This document shows, in pieces, positions 19,615 to 31,100 of a DNA stretch of 64,000 nucleotides. How positions within the stretch are numbered: the first letter of the stretch is position 1; the number at the start of each line of letters is the position of its first letter. The stretch is from positions 87,904,888-87,968,887 of the forward strand of contig NC_083571.1 in assembly GCF_027579695.1 (NCBI RefSeq), read 5' to 3'. The DNA is from Neoarius graeffei (Eukaryota > Chordata > Actinopteri > Siluriformes > Ariidae). The notes under the pieces were generated by a model. It was given only the letters and a program-made list of their open reading frames with translations. It was not told the DNA's origin and ran no database searches. A program made the translations under genes and the position numbers.

Positions 19615-20636
19615 ATCTTGCAGTCACGTGACCGGAAAGTACACAACCCCCATCTTGTCGGTCAAAAACACCGCTGAATACTGCTGCACTCGTGTACAGA
19701 ATGGATCAATTTCAACCGACGGACTACACGGCTCATTTTTCTAATGAACAGATAACTAGATGTATGTCTAAAATAAATGATCTACAGATTTGTGACCCTT
19801 ATGGCTTACCGGACGGAGTTTTCACGACCGGATTTTGAACTGCCAGCGGAATACCCGGACGTGTATGATTACCTCATCAACTTTCTCTCGCTGTTCAGTG
19901 GTGAAGCACTGCGTGCTTAGAAATCTCTGGACAGTTTTCTTTACAGAAATTCAGGATTTGTCAGCGACTCAGATGTGGCATCTTGTAAACAAGAAAATAA
20001 TCCTCATTGGATGGGTAAGTCACTTAAGTATTGAGTATAGCACTGACCAGCCGATTATAGAATAGAATAAGGTAATTCCAAATCGTCCGTCTTGTTTACA
20101 TGGATCTGGCATTGGAGAGGTAGAGGCTTAGCAGTGGAGGTTTGAGTAGCTGTTTTCTGAGCTTAGTCAACAGGCCGGCTCTGCCTGTAGCCTCGCTTTT
20201 GCTTCTGCTCCCGGCGCCGCCTCCTTCGCTTTGCTTCCAATAACAATCCACGGAGACCTCGCTGTCTCGTCCGGAATGTTTTTCTTTTTTTTTTTCTCGT
20301 CCGGAATGTTGTGCATGCGATGGAAATCGCTACAAACCGTCATTTTCTGCTGGAAACCAATGTCCAGTAAGTCCATACGGTTGTAGTGGATATTGAAGTC
20401 CGGTACAGACGAACAACACGCAAAAATACACACAAAAAACATAAACGTGCACAGGTAGGGAGAGCTTGTAGCCGCAGCCGTTGTAGTAGAATTGTATATA
20501 GTAGGGTTTTCCAGAAGAAAAGGTAGAAGTAAAAGCAGAAGTAGAACCAGAAGTAGAAGGCGGAATATGGCGTTTGACCGACACGATGGCGTCTGTCACA
20601 ATCTGGATCGGCTGTGACGTCACATGCAAGTGCTCC
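19615..20636 (+). mobile_element. Insertion with SWIM/YqaJ-associated ORF remnant
   Basis: It lies inside the Tc1-type MITE and is flanked by ATAGAG (19609-19614 and 20637-20642). The ends are loosely inverted: left CTTGCAGTCACGTGACC ... CATCTTGTCGGTCAAAAAC, right inverse CTTGCATGTGACGTCAC ... CATCGTGTCGGTCAAACGCC. It carries the start of a gene at 19701. The element family is uncertain. Confidence 0.6.
19701..20040 (+). pseudogene. N-terminal remnant of a YqaJ/SWIM-type fish transposon protein
   Basis: From ATG at 19701 the frame reads MDQFQPTDYTAHFSNEQITR, then KINDLQICDPYGLPDGVFTT. A one-base insertion shifts it, and it continues DFELPAEYPDVYDYLINFLS, LFSGEALRA and a stop where related proteins have tyrosine, then KSLDSFLYRNSGFVS. 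I recognise this from repetitive fish proteins that go on to a SWIM zinc finger and a YqaJ-like nuclease. That later part is absent, so function is lost. Assignment is by memory only. Confidence 0.45.
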
Positions 20637-20983
20637 ATAGAGGCCCATTTCCAGCAACTATCACTTCAGTGTTCTAATGGTACAATGTGTTTGCTCATTG
20701 CCTCAGAAGGCTAATGGATGATTAGAAAACCCTTGTACAATCATGTTAGCACAGCTGAAAACAGTTGAGCTCTTTAGAGAAGCTATAAAACTGACCTTCC
20801 TTTGAGCAGATTGAGTTTCTGGAGCATCACATTTGTGGGGTTGATTAAATGCTCAAAATGGCCAGAAAAATGTCTTGACTATATTTTCTATTCATTTTAC
20901 AACTTATGGTGGTAAATAAAAGTGTGACTTTTCATGGAAAACACAAAATTGTCTGGGTGACCCCAAACTTTTGAACGGTAGTG

Positions 20984-21967
20984 TATATATCAATACACAA
21001 CTGTATAAGGCACAACTTTTATAACTCATCTCAACAGGTATTGCTTTTCCACAAGTGCCACCTATAAACCTTTCATAAAGTATTTTTTTTCTCTTACAAA
21101 TGAGCAAAAGACAAAATACAGACTGCCAGTGTGTCTTTAAATTATTCTAAAACGCACACACGCACAAACCTGTGTATGAATATGCTGCTTCCACTATATC
21201 ACCACTTAAAAATACCACTTGAAGAAATGCACATTAATTCCTTTAAGCCTTATAGCTGTAGACTCTATTTTATTTTTTTTCCTCCACAATCACCATCATT
21301 TTCTAGAAGCTCCGAAGTAGACCGGGATTTTATTGTTGGTTTTAGATTGTGGCCTTCTTGTAATATTGTGTTTGCTGCTTCGTGTTCACAACTGTTTTTG
21401 TGTCCTTCCTTGGTACGTACGGTACAAAAGGTGTTTCTTTGTGCATGTGAACATTAGTGATCTTTAATTTTCCAGTTTCAGGACTGAGCTGTCATAAGGT
21501 TTCTGGGTTCATTGTCAGTAGCCCAGATAAATTTCATCATTTAATCAAGTTGCATTTCTGTTTTAAGGGCTGTGGGATGTGTGTGTGTGTGCGTGTTTGT
21601 GTATATGGTGCAATAAAATTCCAATCTGTCAACAGTTTGGCATGAGTTTAATTCAGTGGAACATACAAATGGCAGAAGCATGTGGATATATCGTGTGGTA
21701 GAAATAAATGCCTTTAAAATCTAAAATACTGGCTCTTTAAGCCCAACTGCCTTGGACTTCTTGCTCATTTAAAGTGGCCCTCAGGTTGCAAGAGGAATGA
21801 TGATCTGTCCAAAGGAACGTTCATAGGCCTGAGTCGCTCCCTAATAAATAATAATAAAACCCCTCATATTACAATACAGACAGTACATCACATTTACTTT
21901 TTGTACACAATGTGAACAAAATTTATGTTGACTTTCAGTAGTTATTAGGAATAGACAAGTTTATATA
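20984..21967. other. Intergenic, DHCR24 to CIMAP2
   Basis: Several short open frames, none with a recognisable domain or splice structure. A GT-rich tract lies at 21577-21597. Nothing else is seen. Confidence 0.6.
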
Positions 21968-22019
21968 CACAATAATGGCCAAAAGTATGTGGACATCTGA
22001 CCGTTACACATTTATTTTA

Positions 22020-22670
22020 TCCATCCATCCATTATCCGTAACTGCTTATCCTGTGGGGGGTCGCGAGCAAGCTGGAGCTTATCCCAGCTGACTATGGGCG
22101 AGAGGTGGGGTACACCCTGAACAAGTCACCAGGTCATCACAGGGCTGACACATTGAGACAAACAACCATTCACACTCTCATTCACACCTACAGTCAATTT
22201 AGAGCCACCAATTAGCCTAACCTGCATGTCTTTGAACTGTGGGGGAAACCGGAGCACCCGGAGGAAACCCACACAGACACAGGGAGAACATGCAAACTCC
22301 GCACAGAAAGGCCAGGCTGAAATTTGAAGAAGAAGCCTTTATTTGTCACATGCACACTCAAGCACAGTGAAATTCATCCTCTGCATTTAACCCATCTGAA
22401 GCAGTGAACACACGCACACACCCAGAGCAGTGCCCGGGGAGCAGCTAGGGGTTAGGTACCTTGCTCAAGGGCACTTCAACCCAAGGCCGCCCCATGTTAA
22501 CCTAACTGCATGTCTTTGAACTGTGGGGGGAAACTGGAGCACCCGGAGGAAACCCACGCAGACACGGGGAGAACATGCAAACTCCACACAGAAAGGCCCC
22601 CGCTGGCCGCGAACCCAGAACCTTCTTGCTGTGAGGCAACAGTGCTAACCACTACACCACCGTGCCACCC
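22020..22670 (-). mobile_element. V-SINE pair or rearranged V-SINE with an internal insert
   Basis: 22020-22313 is the tail and middle of a SINE and 22495-22670 is the middle and head. The middle stretch (GCATGTCTTTGAACTGTGGG to ACAGAAAGGCC) is present in both. The 22314-22494 spacer is a different repeat with GAAGAAGCCTTTATTTGTCA and GGGGAGCAGCTAGGGGTTAG. Either two truncated SINEs flank it or a duplication accompanied the insertion. Confidence 0.8.
22314..22494. repeat. Dispersed fish repeat between SINE parts
   Basis: It starts AGGCTGAAATTTGAAGAAGA and ends GGGCACTTCAACCCAAGGCC. It is recognised as a recurrent fish sequence; the class is unknown to me. Confidence 0.5.
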
Positions 22671-23149
22671 ATATTTTATTTTATTTTATTTTATTTTATT
22701 TATCTCTCCTTTATTTTACCAGGAAAGTCCCATTGCGATACAATATCTCTTCTTCCAGGGAGTCCTGGCCAAGATGGCAGCAAATAAAATAAAAAGTTTC
22801 ATAAACATACAGTGCACAAACAGAGACAGGCAACATTAACACAGACTAAAACAGACAGAGACATACGGGAGTCAGTGACTAAAATGAACCATGGAAAAGA
22901 TAAAAAAGACACTTATTTGAAACAATGACACTGTTCTATGTGAACTGAGTTTAAGAGATTTTTTAAACACATTCATCGAAGCCAAGGAATCCAAATTTAG
23001 AATGTTTTGCAGCTCATTCCAATCGTGTGGTGCATATGAACAAAAGGCAGATTTTCCCAGTTCTGTCCATGTGGTTGGAGACTGAAGGAGAAGTTTGACT
23101 GATGAGCGAGTAGTGTACGCCGTAGTGTGAAGTGTCAGTAGACTGCAAA

Positions 23150-23290
23150 ATGTACTGAGGTAATTTGCCCATTAAAGCTTTTGCAATAAAATCTAAGATG
23201 TGTTATTGCGGTAGCACCAGTTACAAACCTCCAAGCAGAATGATAAACAACATCCAGTTTCTTCAAATAGAATAAAGATGCATGCATGTA
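23150..23290 (-). pseudogene. LINE RT C-terminal coding, distal half
   Basis: The reverse frame reads HASLFYLKKLDVVYHSAWRF, VTGATAITHLRFYCKS, then stops at ..SVHFAVY. The LD.VYHSA.RFITG pattern is the thumb/C-terminal tail of a fish LINE. It joins the 26144-26388 part across the Tc1 insertion. Confidence 0.7.
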
Positions 23291-23669
23291 CAGTGCCTTG
23301 CAAAAGTATTCATACCCCTTGAACTTTTTCACATTTTTCCACCTTACAACCACAAACTTAAAAGTTTTTTATTGAGATTTTATGTGATAGACCAACATAG
23401 AGTACCACATAATTGTGAAGTGAAACGAAAATGATAAATGGTCTTCAAAATTTTAAACAAATAAAAATCTGAAAAATGTGATGTGCATTAGTATTCAGCC
23501 CCCTGTACTCTGATACCTCTAAATACAATCCAGTGCAATCAATTGCCTTCAGAAGTCATCTAATTAGTTAATAGAGTCCTACTGTGTGCAACTTACTCTC
23601 AGCATAAATACACTTGTTCTGTGAAGGCCTCAGTGGTTTGTTAGAGAACACTGAAGAACAAACAGCATC

Positions 23670-25916
23670 ATGAAGACCAAAGAACTCACCAGACAGGTCA
23701 GGGATAAAGTTCTGGGGAAGTTTAAAGCAGGGTTAGGTTATAAAAAAATATCCCAAGCTCTGAACATCTCAAGAAGCACTGTTCAATCCATCATTCAAAA
23801 ATGGAAAAAGTATGGCACAACTGCAAACCTACCAAGACATGGCCGTCCACCTAAACTGACAGAGCGAGCAAGGAGAGCACTGGTCAGAGAAGCAGCCAAG
23901 AGGCCCATGATCACTCTGGAGGAGCTGCAGAAATCCACAGCTCAGGTGGGGGAATATGTGCACAGGACAACTATAAGTCGTACACTCCACAAATCTGGCC
24001 TTTTTGGAAGAATGGCAAGAAGAAAGCCATTGTTGAAAGACAGGCATAAGAAGCCATGTAGGGGACACAGCAAACATGTGGAAGAAGGTGCTTTGGTCAG
24101 ATGAGACCAAAGTTGAACTTTTTGGCCTAAATGCAAAGCGCTATGTGTGGCGGAAAACTAACACTGCTCATCACCCTGCACACACCATCCCCACTGTGAA
24201 ACATGGTGGTGGCAGCATCATGCTATGGGGATGCTTTTCTTCAGCAGGGACAGGGAAGCTGGTCAGAGTTGATGGGAAGAGGGATGGAGCTAAATACAGG
24301 GCAATCCTGGAAGAAAACCTGCTGGAGGCTGCAAAAGACTTGAGACTGGGAAGGAGATTCACCTTCCAGCAAGACAATGACCTTAAACATAGAGTTTAAG
24401 TTACAGCCAGAGCTACAATGGAATGGTTTACACTGTAAAAAAAGAATAGTCGAGAATACTTGAAATTTCAAGGCAACAGTCTGCATTAAGAATTTTATGT
24501 TTTGCCAACGATGTATGCCCATGATAATCCAAACTATGATAACACTGTTATCTTTATTAAGAATTCTTAATTAAGTCAATTTTCAATTCCTCATTCTGCC
24601 AACATAGATTTCTCTTTTTGCTGAACAGTAGCATTCACAGTAGTACAAAAAGGCAATTGAGGTTCTCACAATTTTTGGGGGGGCCTTTTTTTTACCTTTA
24701 TTTGGATAGGACAGTGTAGAGACAGATCAGGAAATGACCTCAGGTCAGAATCGAACCCGGGTCCCCGGACTTATGGTATGGCGCCTTATCCACCTGAGCC
24801 ACAACAACATGATCTTCAACCGGAGAGAGAACCACATTGCCCAGCCCTTGCATTTGGGAGAGGAAACCCCGTGTCTTGGTCATTAAGAGCATGTGCTGAA
24901 TAAACACCTGTGGCAATTATGTATTTTCAATTCAGATTATTCACTGTTGTATATTTACACATCATTGAGGTGCACCCTATCAGTTTGATGTGGATTTTTC
25001 TGTTCGTTAATAATTATTCATGTTTTCTTGTCCATTCAATTGTGAATATGGAATTACTTGAACAAAGCATAATTCTATTTTTTAGAATTATCCACATCAA
25101 GAAAAATCCACATCAAACTGATAGGGTGCACCTCAATGATGTGTAAATATACAATAGTGAATAATCTGAATTGAAAATACATAATTGTCACAGGTGTTTA
25201 TTCAGCGCATGCTCTGAATGACCAAGACACGTGGTTTCCTCTCCCAAATGCATAGGCTGGGCAATGTGGTTCTCTCTCGGGTTAAAGTTCATGTTGTCGT
25301 GGCTCAGGTGGATAAGGCGCCATACCATAAATCCGGGGGCCTGGGTTTGATTTCGACCTGAGGTCATTTCCTGATCCCTGTCTCTACACTGTCCTATCCA
25401 AATAAAGGTGAAAAAAGCCCCCCCAAAAATTGTGATAACCTCAATTGCCTTTTGTACTACTGTGAATGCCACTGTTCAGCAAAAAGAGAAATCTATGTTG
25501 GCAGAATGAGGAATTGAAAATTTACTTAATTAAGAATTCTTAATAAAGATAACAGTGTTATCATAATTTGGATTATCATGGTCACATCGTTGGCAAAACA
25601 TAAAATTATTAATGCAGACTGTTGCCTTGAAATTTCAAGTATTCTCAACTATTCTTTTTTACAGTGTAGATCAAAGAATATTCATGTGTTAGAATGGCCC
25701 AGTCAAAGTCCAGACCTAAATCCCATTGAGCATCTGTGGCAAGACTTGAAAATTGCTGTTCACAGACGCTCTCCATCCAATCTGGCTGAGCTTGAGCTAT
25801 TTTGCAAAGAAGAATGGGCAAAAATTTCAGTGTCTAGATGTGCAAAGCTGGTAGAGACATACCACAAAAGACTTGCAGCTGTAATTGCAGCAAAAGGTGG
25901 CTCTACAAAGTATTGA
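23670..25916 (+). pseudogene. Tc1-like transposase B (pseudogene, split)
   Basis: The N-terminal part from ATG 23670 reads MKTKELTRQVRDKVLGKFKA with HTHs (GLGYKKISQALNISRSTVQS and HGRPPKLTERARRALVREA). A deletion near 24058 between short direct repeats AAGCCATGT shifts frame. The DDE core resumes at 24088 (VLWSDETKVELFGLNAKRYV, then GGGSIMLWGCFSSAGTGKL and QQDNDLKHRV), where P of the usual DNDPKH is L. After the foldback insertion, 25672-25916 gives [20 protein letters not shown] and ends AAKGGSTKY-stop. It is inactive. Confidence 0.9.
24431..25666. mobile_element. Foldback/long-TIR element (about 570-bp arms) inside Tc1 B
   Basis: Flanked by TA (24429-24430 and 25667-25668). Left end CACTGTAAAAAAAGAATAGT; the right end inverse is CACTGTAAAAAAGAATAGTT. 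The arms, about 24431-24999 and 25099-25666, are near-complete inverse copies, meeting around a spacer of about 100 bp. Each arm includes AATTAAGAATTCTTAATAAAG-like and GATTCGAACCCGGG-like or diverged sequence. No protein is encoded. Confidence 0.93.
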
Positions 25917-26143
25917 CGCAGGGGGGCTGAATACTAATGCACATCACATTTTTCTGATTTTTATTTGTTTAAAATTTTGAAGACCATTTATCATTTTCAT
26001 TTCACTTCACAATTATGTGCTACTCTGTGTTGGTCTATCACATAAAATCTCAACAAAAAATTTTTAAGTTTGTGGTTGTAAGGTGGAAAAATGTGAAAAA
26101 GTTCAAGGGGTATGAATACTTTTGCAAGGCACTGTATATTACA

Positions 26144-26388
26144 TCACCATAATCTAATACTGATAGGAAAGTACTCTGAACTAATCTTTTTCCAGCAGTA
26201 AAAGGAAAACATTTCTTTAAACGAAAATAAAAAACCTAGCTTCGGTCGGTGTTTTTTTTTTAAAAGACTCTCTATATGGACTCCAGAGGATAACTTCTTG
26301 TCAAGCCAGATGCCAAGGTATTTATAAGAGGTTATATGTGCTTGTTGAACATCCAATTCCAGATTTAGTTTAGCTTTGCTGTTATAAT
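26144..26388 (-). pseudogene. LINE RT C-terminal coding, proximal half
   Basis: The reverse frame reads AKLNLELDVQQAHITSYKYL, GIWLDKKLSSGVHIESLLKK and KHRPKLGFLFSFKEMF. YLGIWLD.KL....H...L..K.R..LG.L is the usual region after the RT palm in this LINE type. It continues across the Tc1 insertion at 23290. Confidence 0.75.
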
Positions 26389-26767
26389 AATCTCCACTCC
26401 TCTGGGAAGGCTTTCCACTCGATTTTGGAGCGTGGCTGTGGAAATATTTGCTCATTCAACCATCAGAATATTAGTGAGGTCAGGTACTGATATTGGTGAG
26501 GAGGCCTGGGGTGCAGTCAGTGTTCAGCTCACTGAACCTCGAGTTGAGTCACTAAACCTCGAGCTGAGTCCAGTCTCAAGTCCCCAGTGTTCAAGTCCAA
26601 GTCACTGAAAAAATTTTTGAGTCAAGTCCACTATTGAGCCGAGCTGAGTCCGAGTCGAGTCCGAGAACAAGACTCCAACTCCACCATTTGACGGTGCTGT
26701 TGCTGTCTTTATGTGAAAGTGTCTCTGCTACTGTGTTGGACTAATATTACTGCTCGACTGCCCCATT

Positions 26768-27025
26768 TTAGTTAATAGGATACAGATAAAAAGCTTGTTC
26801 ATCGCTCAGCAAGCCCCGCCCACTATCAACAGAGCAAATAACATAGCGTGTCACTTCCTTCTCTGGGTGGAGTCTTGTCAAACAACGATTGAAGTTCGAG
26901 GTTGTCCCCGTCTTCTCCTCGATAGTTCTTCTACATATGGAACACACAGCAGTGCATTTTTTTCCCACTGCACGAGAAGTCTGTATAAGCAAAGTGGACA
27001 ATCCTAGGGGCTTCTCTCCAGGCAT
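26768..27025 (-). pseudogene. BED-type zinc finger fragment of hAT transposase
   Basis: From an internal ATG at 27025 the frame reads MPGEKPLGLSTLLIQTSRAV, then CTAVCSICRRTIEEKTGTTS, NFNRCLTRLHPEKEV. C..C ... GTTSN..R.L...HP is the BED finger of hAT transposases; the first histidine of the usual HL..HP pair reads cysteine here. No catalytic domain follows, so this is an internally deleted copy. Confidence 0.65.
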
Positions 27026-27132
27026 TTTAGCACCATTAACATTAGTTTGTTCCTGAACATTATGTATGAACAGGTGAATGTGCATTCTCTTGCACAAAAT
27101 TAGTATAAAAATTAATGTAGGTATAAACATCT

Positions 27133-27498
27133 CATCTCATTATCTCTAGCCGCTTTATCCTTCTACAGGGTCGCAGGCAAGCTGGAGCCTATCCCAGCTG
27201 ACTACGGGCGAAAGGCGGGGTACACCCTGGACAAGTCGTCAGCTCATCACAGGGCTGACACATAGACACAGACAACCATTCACACTCACATTCACGGTCA
27301 ATTTAGAGTCACCAGTTAACCTAACCTGCATGTCTTTGGACTGTGGGGGAAACTGGAGCACCCGGAGGAAACCCACGCAGACATGGGGAGAACATGCAAA
27401 CTCCACACAGAAAGGCCCTCGCCGGCCCCAGGGCTCGAACCCAGGACCTTCTTGCTGTGAGGCGACAGCGCTAACCACTACATCACCATGCCGCCCCC
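27133..27498 (-). mobile_element. V-SINE in the BED-hAT element
   Basis: Full-length reverse copy with the 14-bp target duplication AGGTATAAACATCT (27119-27132 and 27499-27512). Confidence 0.95.
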
Positions 27499-28047
27499 AG
27501 GTATAAACATCTTATGCCAAATTATTATGGCATGTTACAAAAAATAAAGAAAAAAATCCGAGTCCTCGTCTCCAATTTACAAGTCTGAATGCAGTTAATG
27601 CACAAGTCCGAGTCCAAGTCAAGTCACAAGTCCTTAAAATTAGGGCACGAGTCGGACTCGAGTACTACAAGCCTACTTCTACATCAACCTTGGCAAGCCA
27701 TGTCTTCATGGAGCTTGCATTGTGCACAGGGGCCTTGTCATGCTGGAACAGGTTTAGGCTGCTTAGTTCCAGTGAAGGGTAATTGTAATGCTATGGCATG
27801 CAGAGACATCCTGTACAATTGTGTGCTTCCAACTTTGAGTCGCATATGGGTGTGATAGTCAGGTGTCTCCACACTTTTAGTTATGTAGTGTATTTAGAAT
27901 GAGATTAATTACTTATTGAATACATTTGAATGTCTGAAAGCTTTTTAAAGACATTTCTTAATTTTTTTGCTCGGCCACATCTAAGAAACTAACAACTCCA
28001 TCTAGATCTGGAAGTGAATGCATGCTTTGAGTAATGTATAGTTTTTC

Positions 28048-28182
28048 TTACTGGTTGAACTTGGCTCTTTCAGGGCAGTGTAGGTAGCGCTGGGTGCCAG
28101 ATATAAATGATGATCTATGACTATTTTTATTCTTGTTCTGATTTGACTCTGTTATGTTGTAGCGACCAGGCCCGACTGGATT
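28048..28182 (-). CDS. cimap2: CIMAP2 exon 8 (terminal)
   Basis: Acceptor TTCCTACAG|AATCCAG. It reads NPVGPGRYNITESNQNKNKN then RSSFISGTQRYLHCPERAKF and NQ-stop (TAA at 28050-28048). The NPVG.GRY ... RS.F.SG..RYL pattern is the family C-terminus. Confidence 0.88.
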   Translation of the reverse strand, partial: NPVGPGRYNITESNQNKNKNSHRSSFISGTQRYLHCPERAKFNQ

Positions 28183-31100
28183 CTGTAGGAAAAATAAAAA
28201 AATAAAAATCACGACTCCATATTATTACATCACATTCCATATTATGCAAAAAAACCTTCTTAATAACTTTTTTAAGTCTCTAAATACCTCTTTCTAAAAA
28301 TCTGAACATTGAAAGTTTAGATCCATAAATAATTTTACTCTATGGTAATTGCTTATACACGGAACGAATCAAAATATTTTATATCATACTGTGTTTTTGG
28401 AGATATTTATATCATATATAAATGCCCTCAACACTATTTGTTGTATATGCATGTCAAGACAAACTATCTATGCATTTGCTTTTGTTGTTGTATCAATGTG
28501 TTGTGGACCTCACATGGTTTTTATTCATCAGCATCTCTGTCTTCTTGCTCATTCGTGGGGCAGTGGAGAGGAAAGGGGCTTGTTTGCCACTTTTTGATCG
28601 ATACTTGAGAGTGATAGGAATAATATCATACCAACCTGGGCCAGGAGATGACTGACAGGGAAAGAGTCAATGAATGAGGGATTAAAAGTTTTAATGCACA
28701 AGGACTGAGCTTACTCATGCACATTACATCATTGTAAGTGAGACTGAAGGTAGCAGGGATTAAGGCTGTGTAGATGTTGTTACATGTGTGCTATATGTAC
28801 CGCAGTCTGTGGGCACTGAGACAAGGTACATAGGTAGATTCTCTCAGTAGGGATGGCAGGGTATTGCTCCCGACTTCCAAACACCCCATGTTTCTTCTTC
28901 TCAGGCTTCTGCAGCTCTTCACCAAACTTGGGCAACTCCTTGGGATACGTACCTGGGTCTGGATTCACCCATTTCTGCACAGAATATTCATGCTGCTTTA
29001 AATTGGCTATACATACAGTGTCTTGAAAAAGTATTCATCCCCCTTGGTGTTTGTCCTGTTTTGTCACATTACGTACAAGCTGGAATTAAAATTGATTTTT
29101 GGAGGGTTAGCACCATTTGATTTACACAACATGCCTACAGCTTTAAAGGCGCAAATTGTTGTTTTATTGTGACACAAACAATAATTAAGATGAAAAAACA
29201 GAAATCTGGAGTGTGCATAGGTATTCACTCTCTTTCATATGAAACCCCTAAATAAGAGCTGGTCCAATCAATTCATTTCATAAGTCACATAATTAGTTGA
29301 TTAAGATCTACCTGTGTGCAATCAAAGTGTTACATGATTTGTCACATGATGTCTGTATAAATCAACCTGTTCTGGAAGGACCCTGACTCTGCAACACTAC
29401 TAAGCAAGCAACATGAAAACCAAGGAGCCTCCAAACAGGTCAGAGACAAAGTTGTGGAGAAGTATAGATCAGGGTTGGGTTATAAAAAAAAAATATCCCA
29501 AACTTGGAATATCCCACGGAGTGCCATTAAATCCATTATAGTAAAATGGAAGGAACATGGCACCACTACAAACCTGACAAGAGAAGGCCGCCCACCAAAA
29601 CTCACAGACCGGGCAAGAAGAGCATTAATTAGAGATGCAACAAAGACACCAAATATAACACTGAAGGAGCTGCAAAGATCCACAGCGGAGATGGGAGTAT
29701 CTGTCCATAGGACCACTTTAAGCCGTACACTCCACAGAGTGGGGCTTTATGGAAGAGTGGCCAGAAAAAAGTCATTGATTTAAGAAAAAAAAACACGTTT
29801 GGAGTTTGCCCAACATCATGTGGCAGACTCCCCAAACACATGAAAGAAGATTCTCTGGTCAGATGAGACTAAAATTGAACTTTTTGGCCATCATGGGAAA
29901 TGCCATGTGTGGCGCAAACCCAACACCCTGAGAACACCATTCCTACAGTGAAGCATGGTGGTGGCAGCATCATGCTGTGTGGATGTTTTTCATCTGCAGG
30001 GACAGGAAAGCTGGTCAGGACTGAAGGAAAGAATCTGTGGCAAAACTTAAAGATTGCTGTACACCAACGCAACCCATCTAACTTGAAGGAGTTGGAGCAG
30101 TGTTGCCTTGAGGAATGGGCAAAAATCCCAGTGGCTAGATGTGCTAAGCTAATAGAAACATACCCCAAGAGACTTGCAGCTGTAATTGCAGCAAAAGGTG
30201 GCTCTACAAAGTATTGACTTTGGGGGTGTGAATACCTATGCACACTCCAGATTTTTTTCATCTTAATTATTGCTTGTGTCACAATAAAATAACAATTTGC
30301 ACCTTTAAAATGATAGACTTCTTGTGTAAATCAAATGGTGCCCCCCCCCCAAAAAAAAAAAAAAAAACCAATTTTAATTCCACCTTGTAATGCAACAAAA
30401 CAGGACAAACACCAAGGGGGATGAATACTTTTGCAAGGAACTGTACATTTGCTTTTGCATAGTTTTTTTTTTTTTAATTAAAAACTATTTTAGTACACAG
30501 AAGTTTTGTGGTGATGGGACTTTAGTTTTGACAAAAGTGGTGCGTACAGGAGCAGTGAAGAGGTTTCCATTACCAGTGGACAGGTCATACGGGTTCCTTT
30601 TACTGACTCTGCAACTCAGCATCAGCTCAGTGAAGCTTTTCAGATTGTATGTACCTGGACCTAAGCCACTGTCCTGCATATTTGGAAAAACACAAACAGA
30701 AAACAAGCTGAGGTTTTAAATGTACATATTGCGCATGCATACAATATTTGTTGTCTGTCAACTCAAGAGTCTACAATTTCACTGAACAGCTTTCACACTG
30801 TTCACACAGTCACATGACAGATAGCAGTAAGTACAGAGGAGGTGAACTTGTTGTTTATGTGAATGATAGATGGTGTAACCCCAGACACCTATTGGTCAGT
30901 GCACAGGTTTGTAATCTGAATGTTGTTGCCATGACAGAGCAGAAACATTCTGTGGTTAGTAAAGTAATGACAGGCCATCCTAATGCATTCATAGCGACCT
31001 CTGGAGATTAAAGCTCGACTGCCTTTCAGATTTTTCAAGTGTAGATCATAACAAGAATTTTCCCAGACGCCCAAATATTTTTGTTTAGTGGACCGAAAGC

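Larger units (their letters stand above)
19428..20983. mobile_element. Tc1-type MITE (CACTACCGTTCAAAAGTTTGG family), interrupted
   Basis: TA-flanked, with terminal repeats CACTACCATTCAGAAGTTTGG and the inverse of CACTACCGTTCAAAAGTTTGG. It matches the intact 532-bp copy at 57315-57846 on both sides of an insertion of about 1.02 kb (19615-20636). Confidence 0.9.
23291..26134 (+). mobile_element. Tc1-like transposon B, split by a foldback element
   Basis: TA duplications at 23289-23290 and 26135-26136. Termini are CAGTGCCTTGCAAAAGTATT and its inverse. It carries a damaged transposase and, at 24431-25666, a TA-flanked element with very long inverted repeats. Confidence 0.95.
22671..26388 (-). 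mobile_element. LINE 3' fragment (RT C-terminal tail) split by Tc1 B
   Basis: Read on the reverse strand, it has the coding end of a LINE at 26388-26135 and 23290-23150, then a 3' UTR and an AAAAT-repeat tail at 22671-22700. The Tc1-like element 23291-26134 sits within it. It lies inside Tc1-like element E. Confidence 0.75.
26521..27679 (-). mobile_element. hAT-like element with BED finger and GAGTCC-rich ends
   Basis: The two ends (26521-26690 and 27555-27679) are rich in GAGTCC/AAGTCC motifs (GCTGAGTCCGAGTCGAGTCC, CAAGTCCGAGTCCAAGTCAA). The middle encodes a BED-type finger on the reverse strand and carries a V-SINE at 27133-27498. It interrupts Tc1-like element E. The exact ends and target duplication could not be fixed. 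Confidence 0.6.
21968..27890. mobile_element. Tc1-like element E, expanded by nested insertions
   Basis: The left terminus CACAATAATGGCCAAAAGTA (TA before it) pairs with the right terminus, whose inverse is CACTACATAACTAAAAGTGT (TA after it). Internal host parts are 21968-22010, about 26389-26520 and about 27680-27890 (GGCAAGCCATGTCTTCATGG, CATTGTGCACAGGGGCCTTG). The intervening 5.2 kb is other elements. I know the unbroken form as a common fish Tc1-like repeat. Confidence 0.7.

Noticed and set aside
28780-28800. Read-through end of CIMAP2 exon 6 (six residues to a stop)
   Set aside because: A good donor at 28800 and two further in-phase family-matching exons make the spliced form far more likely; kept only as a possible isoform.
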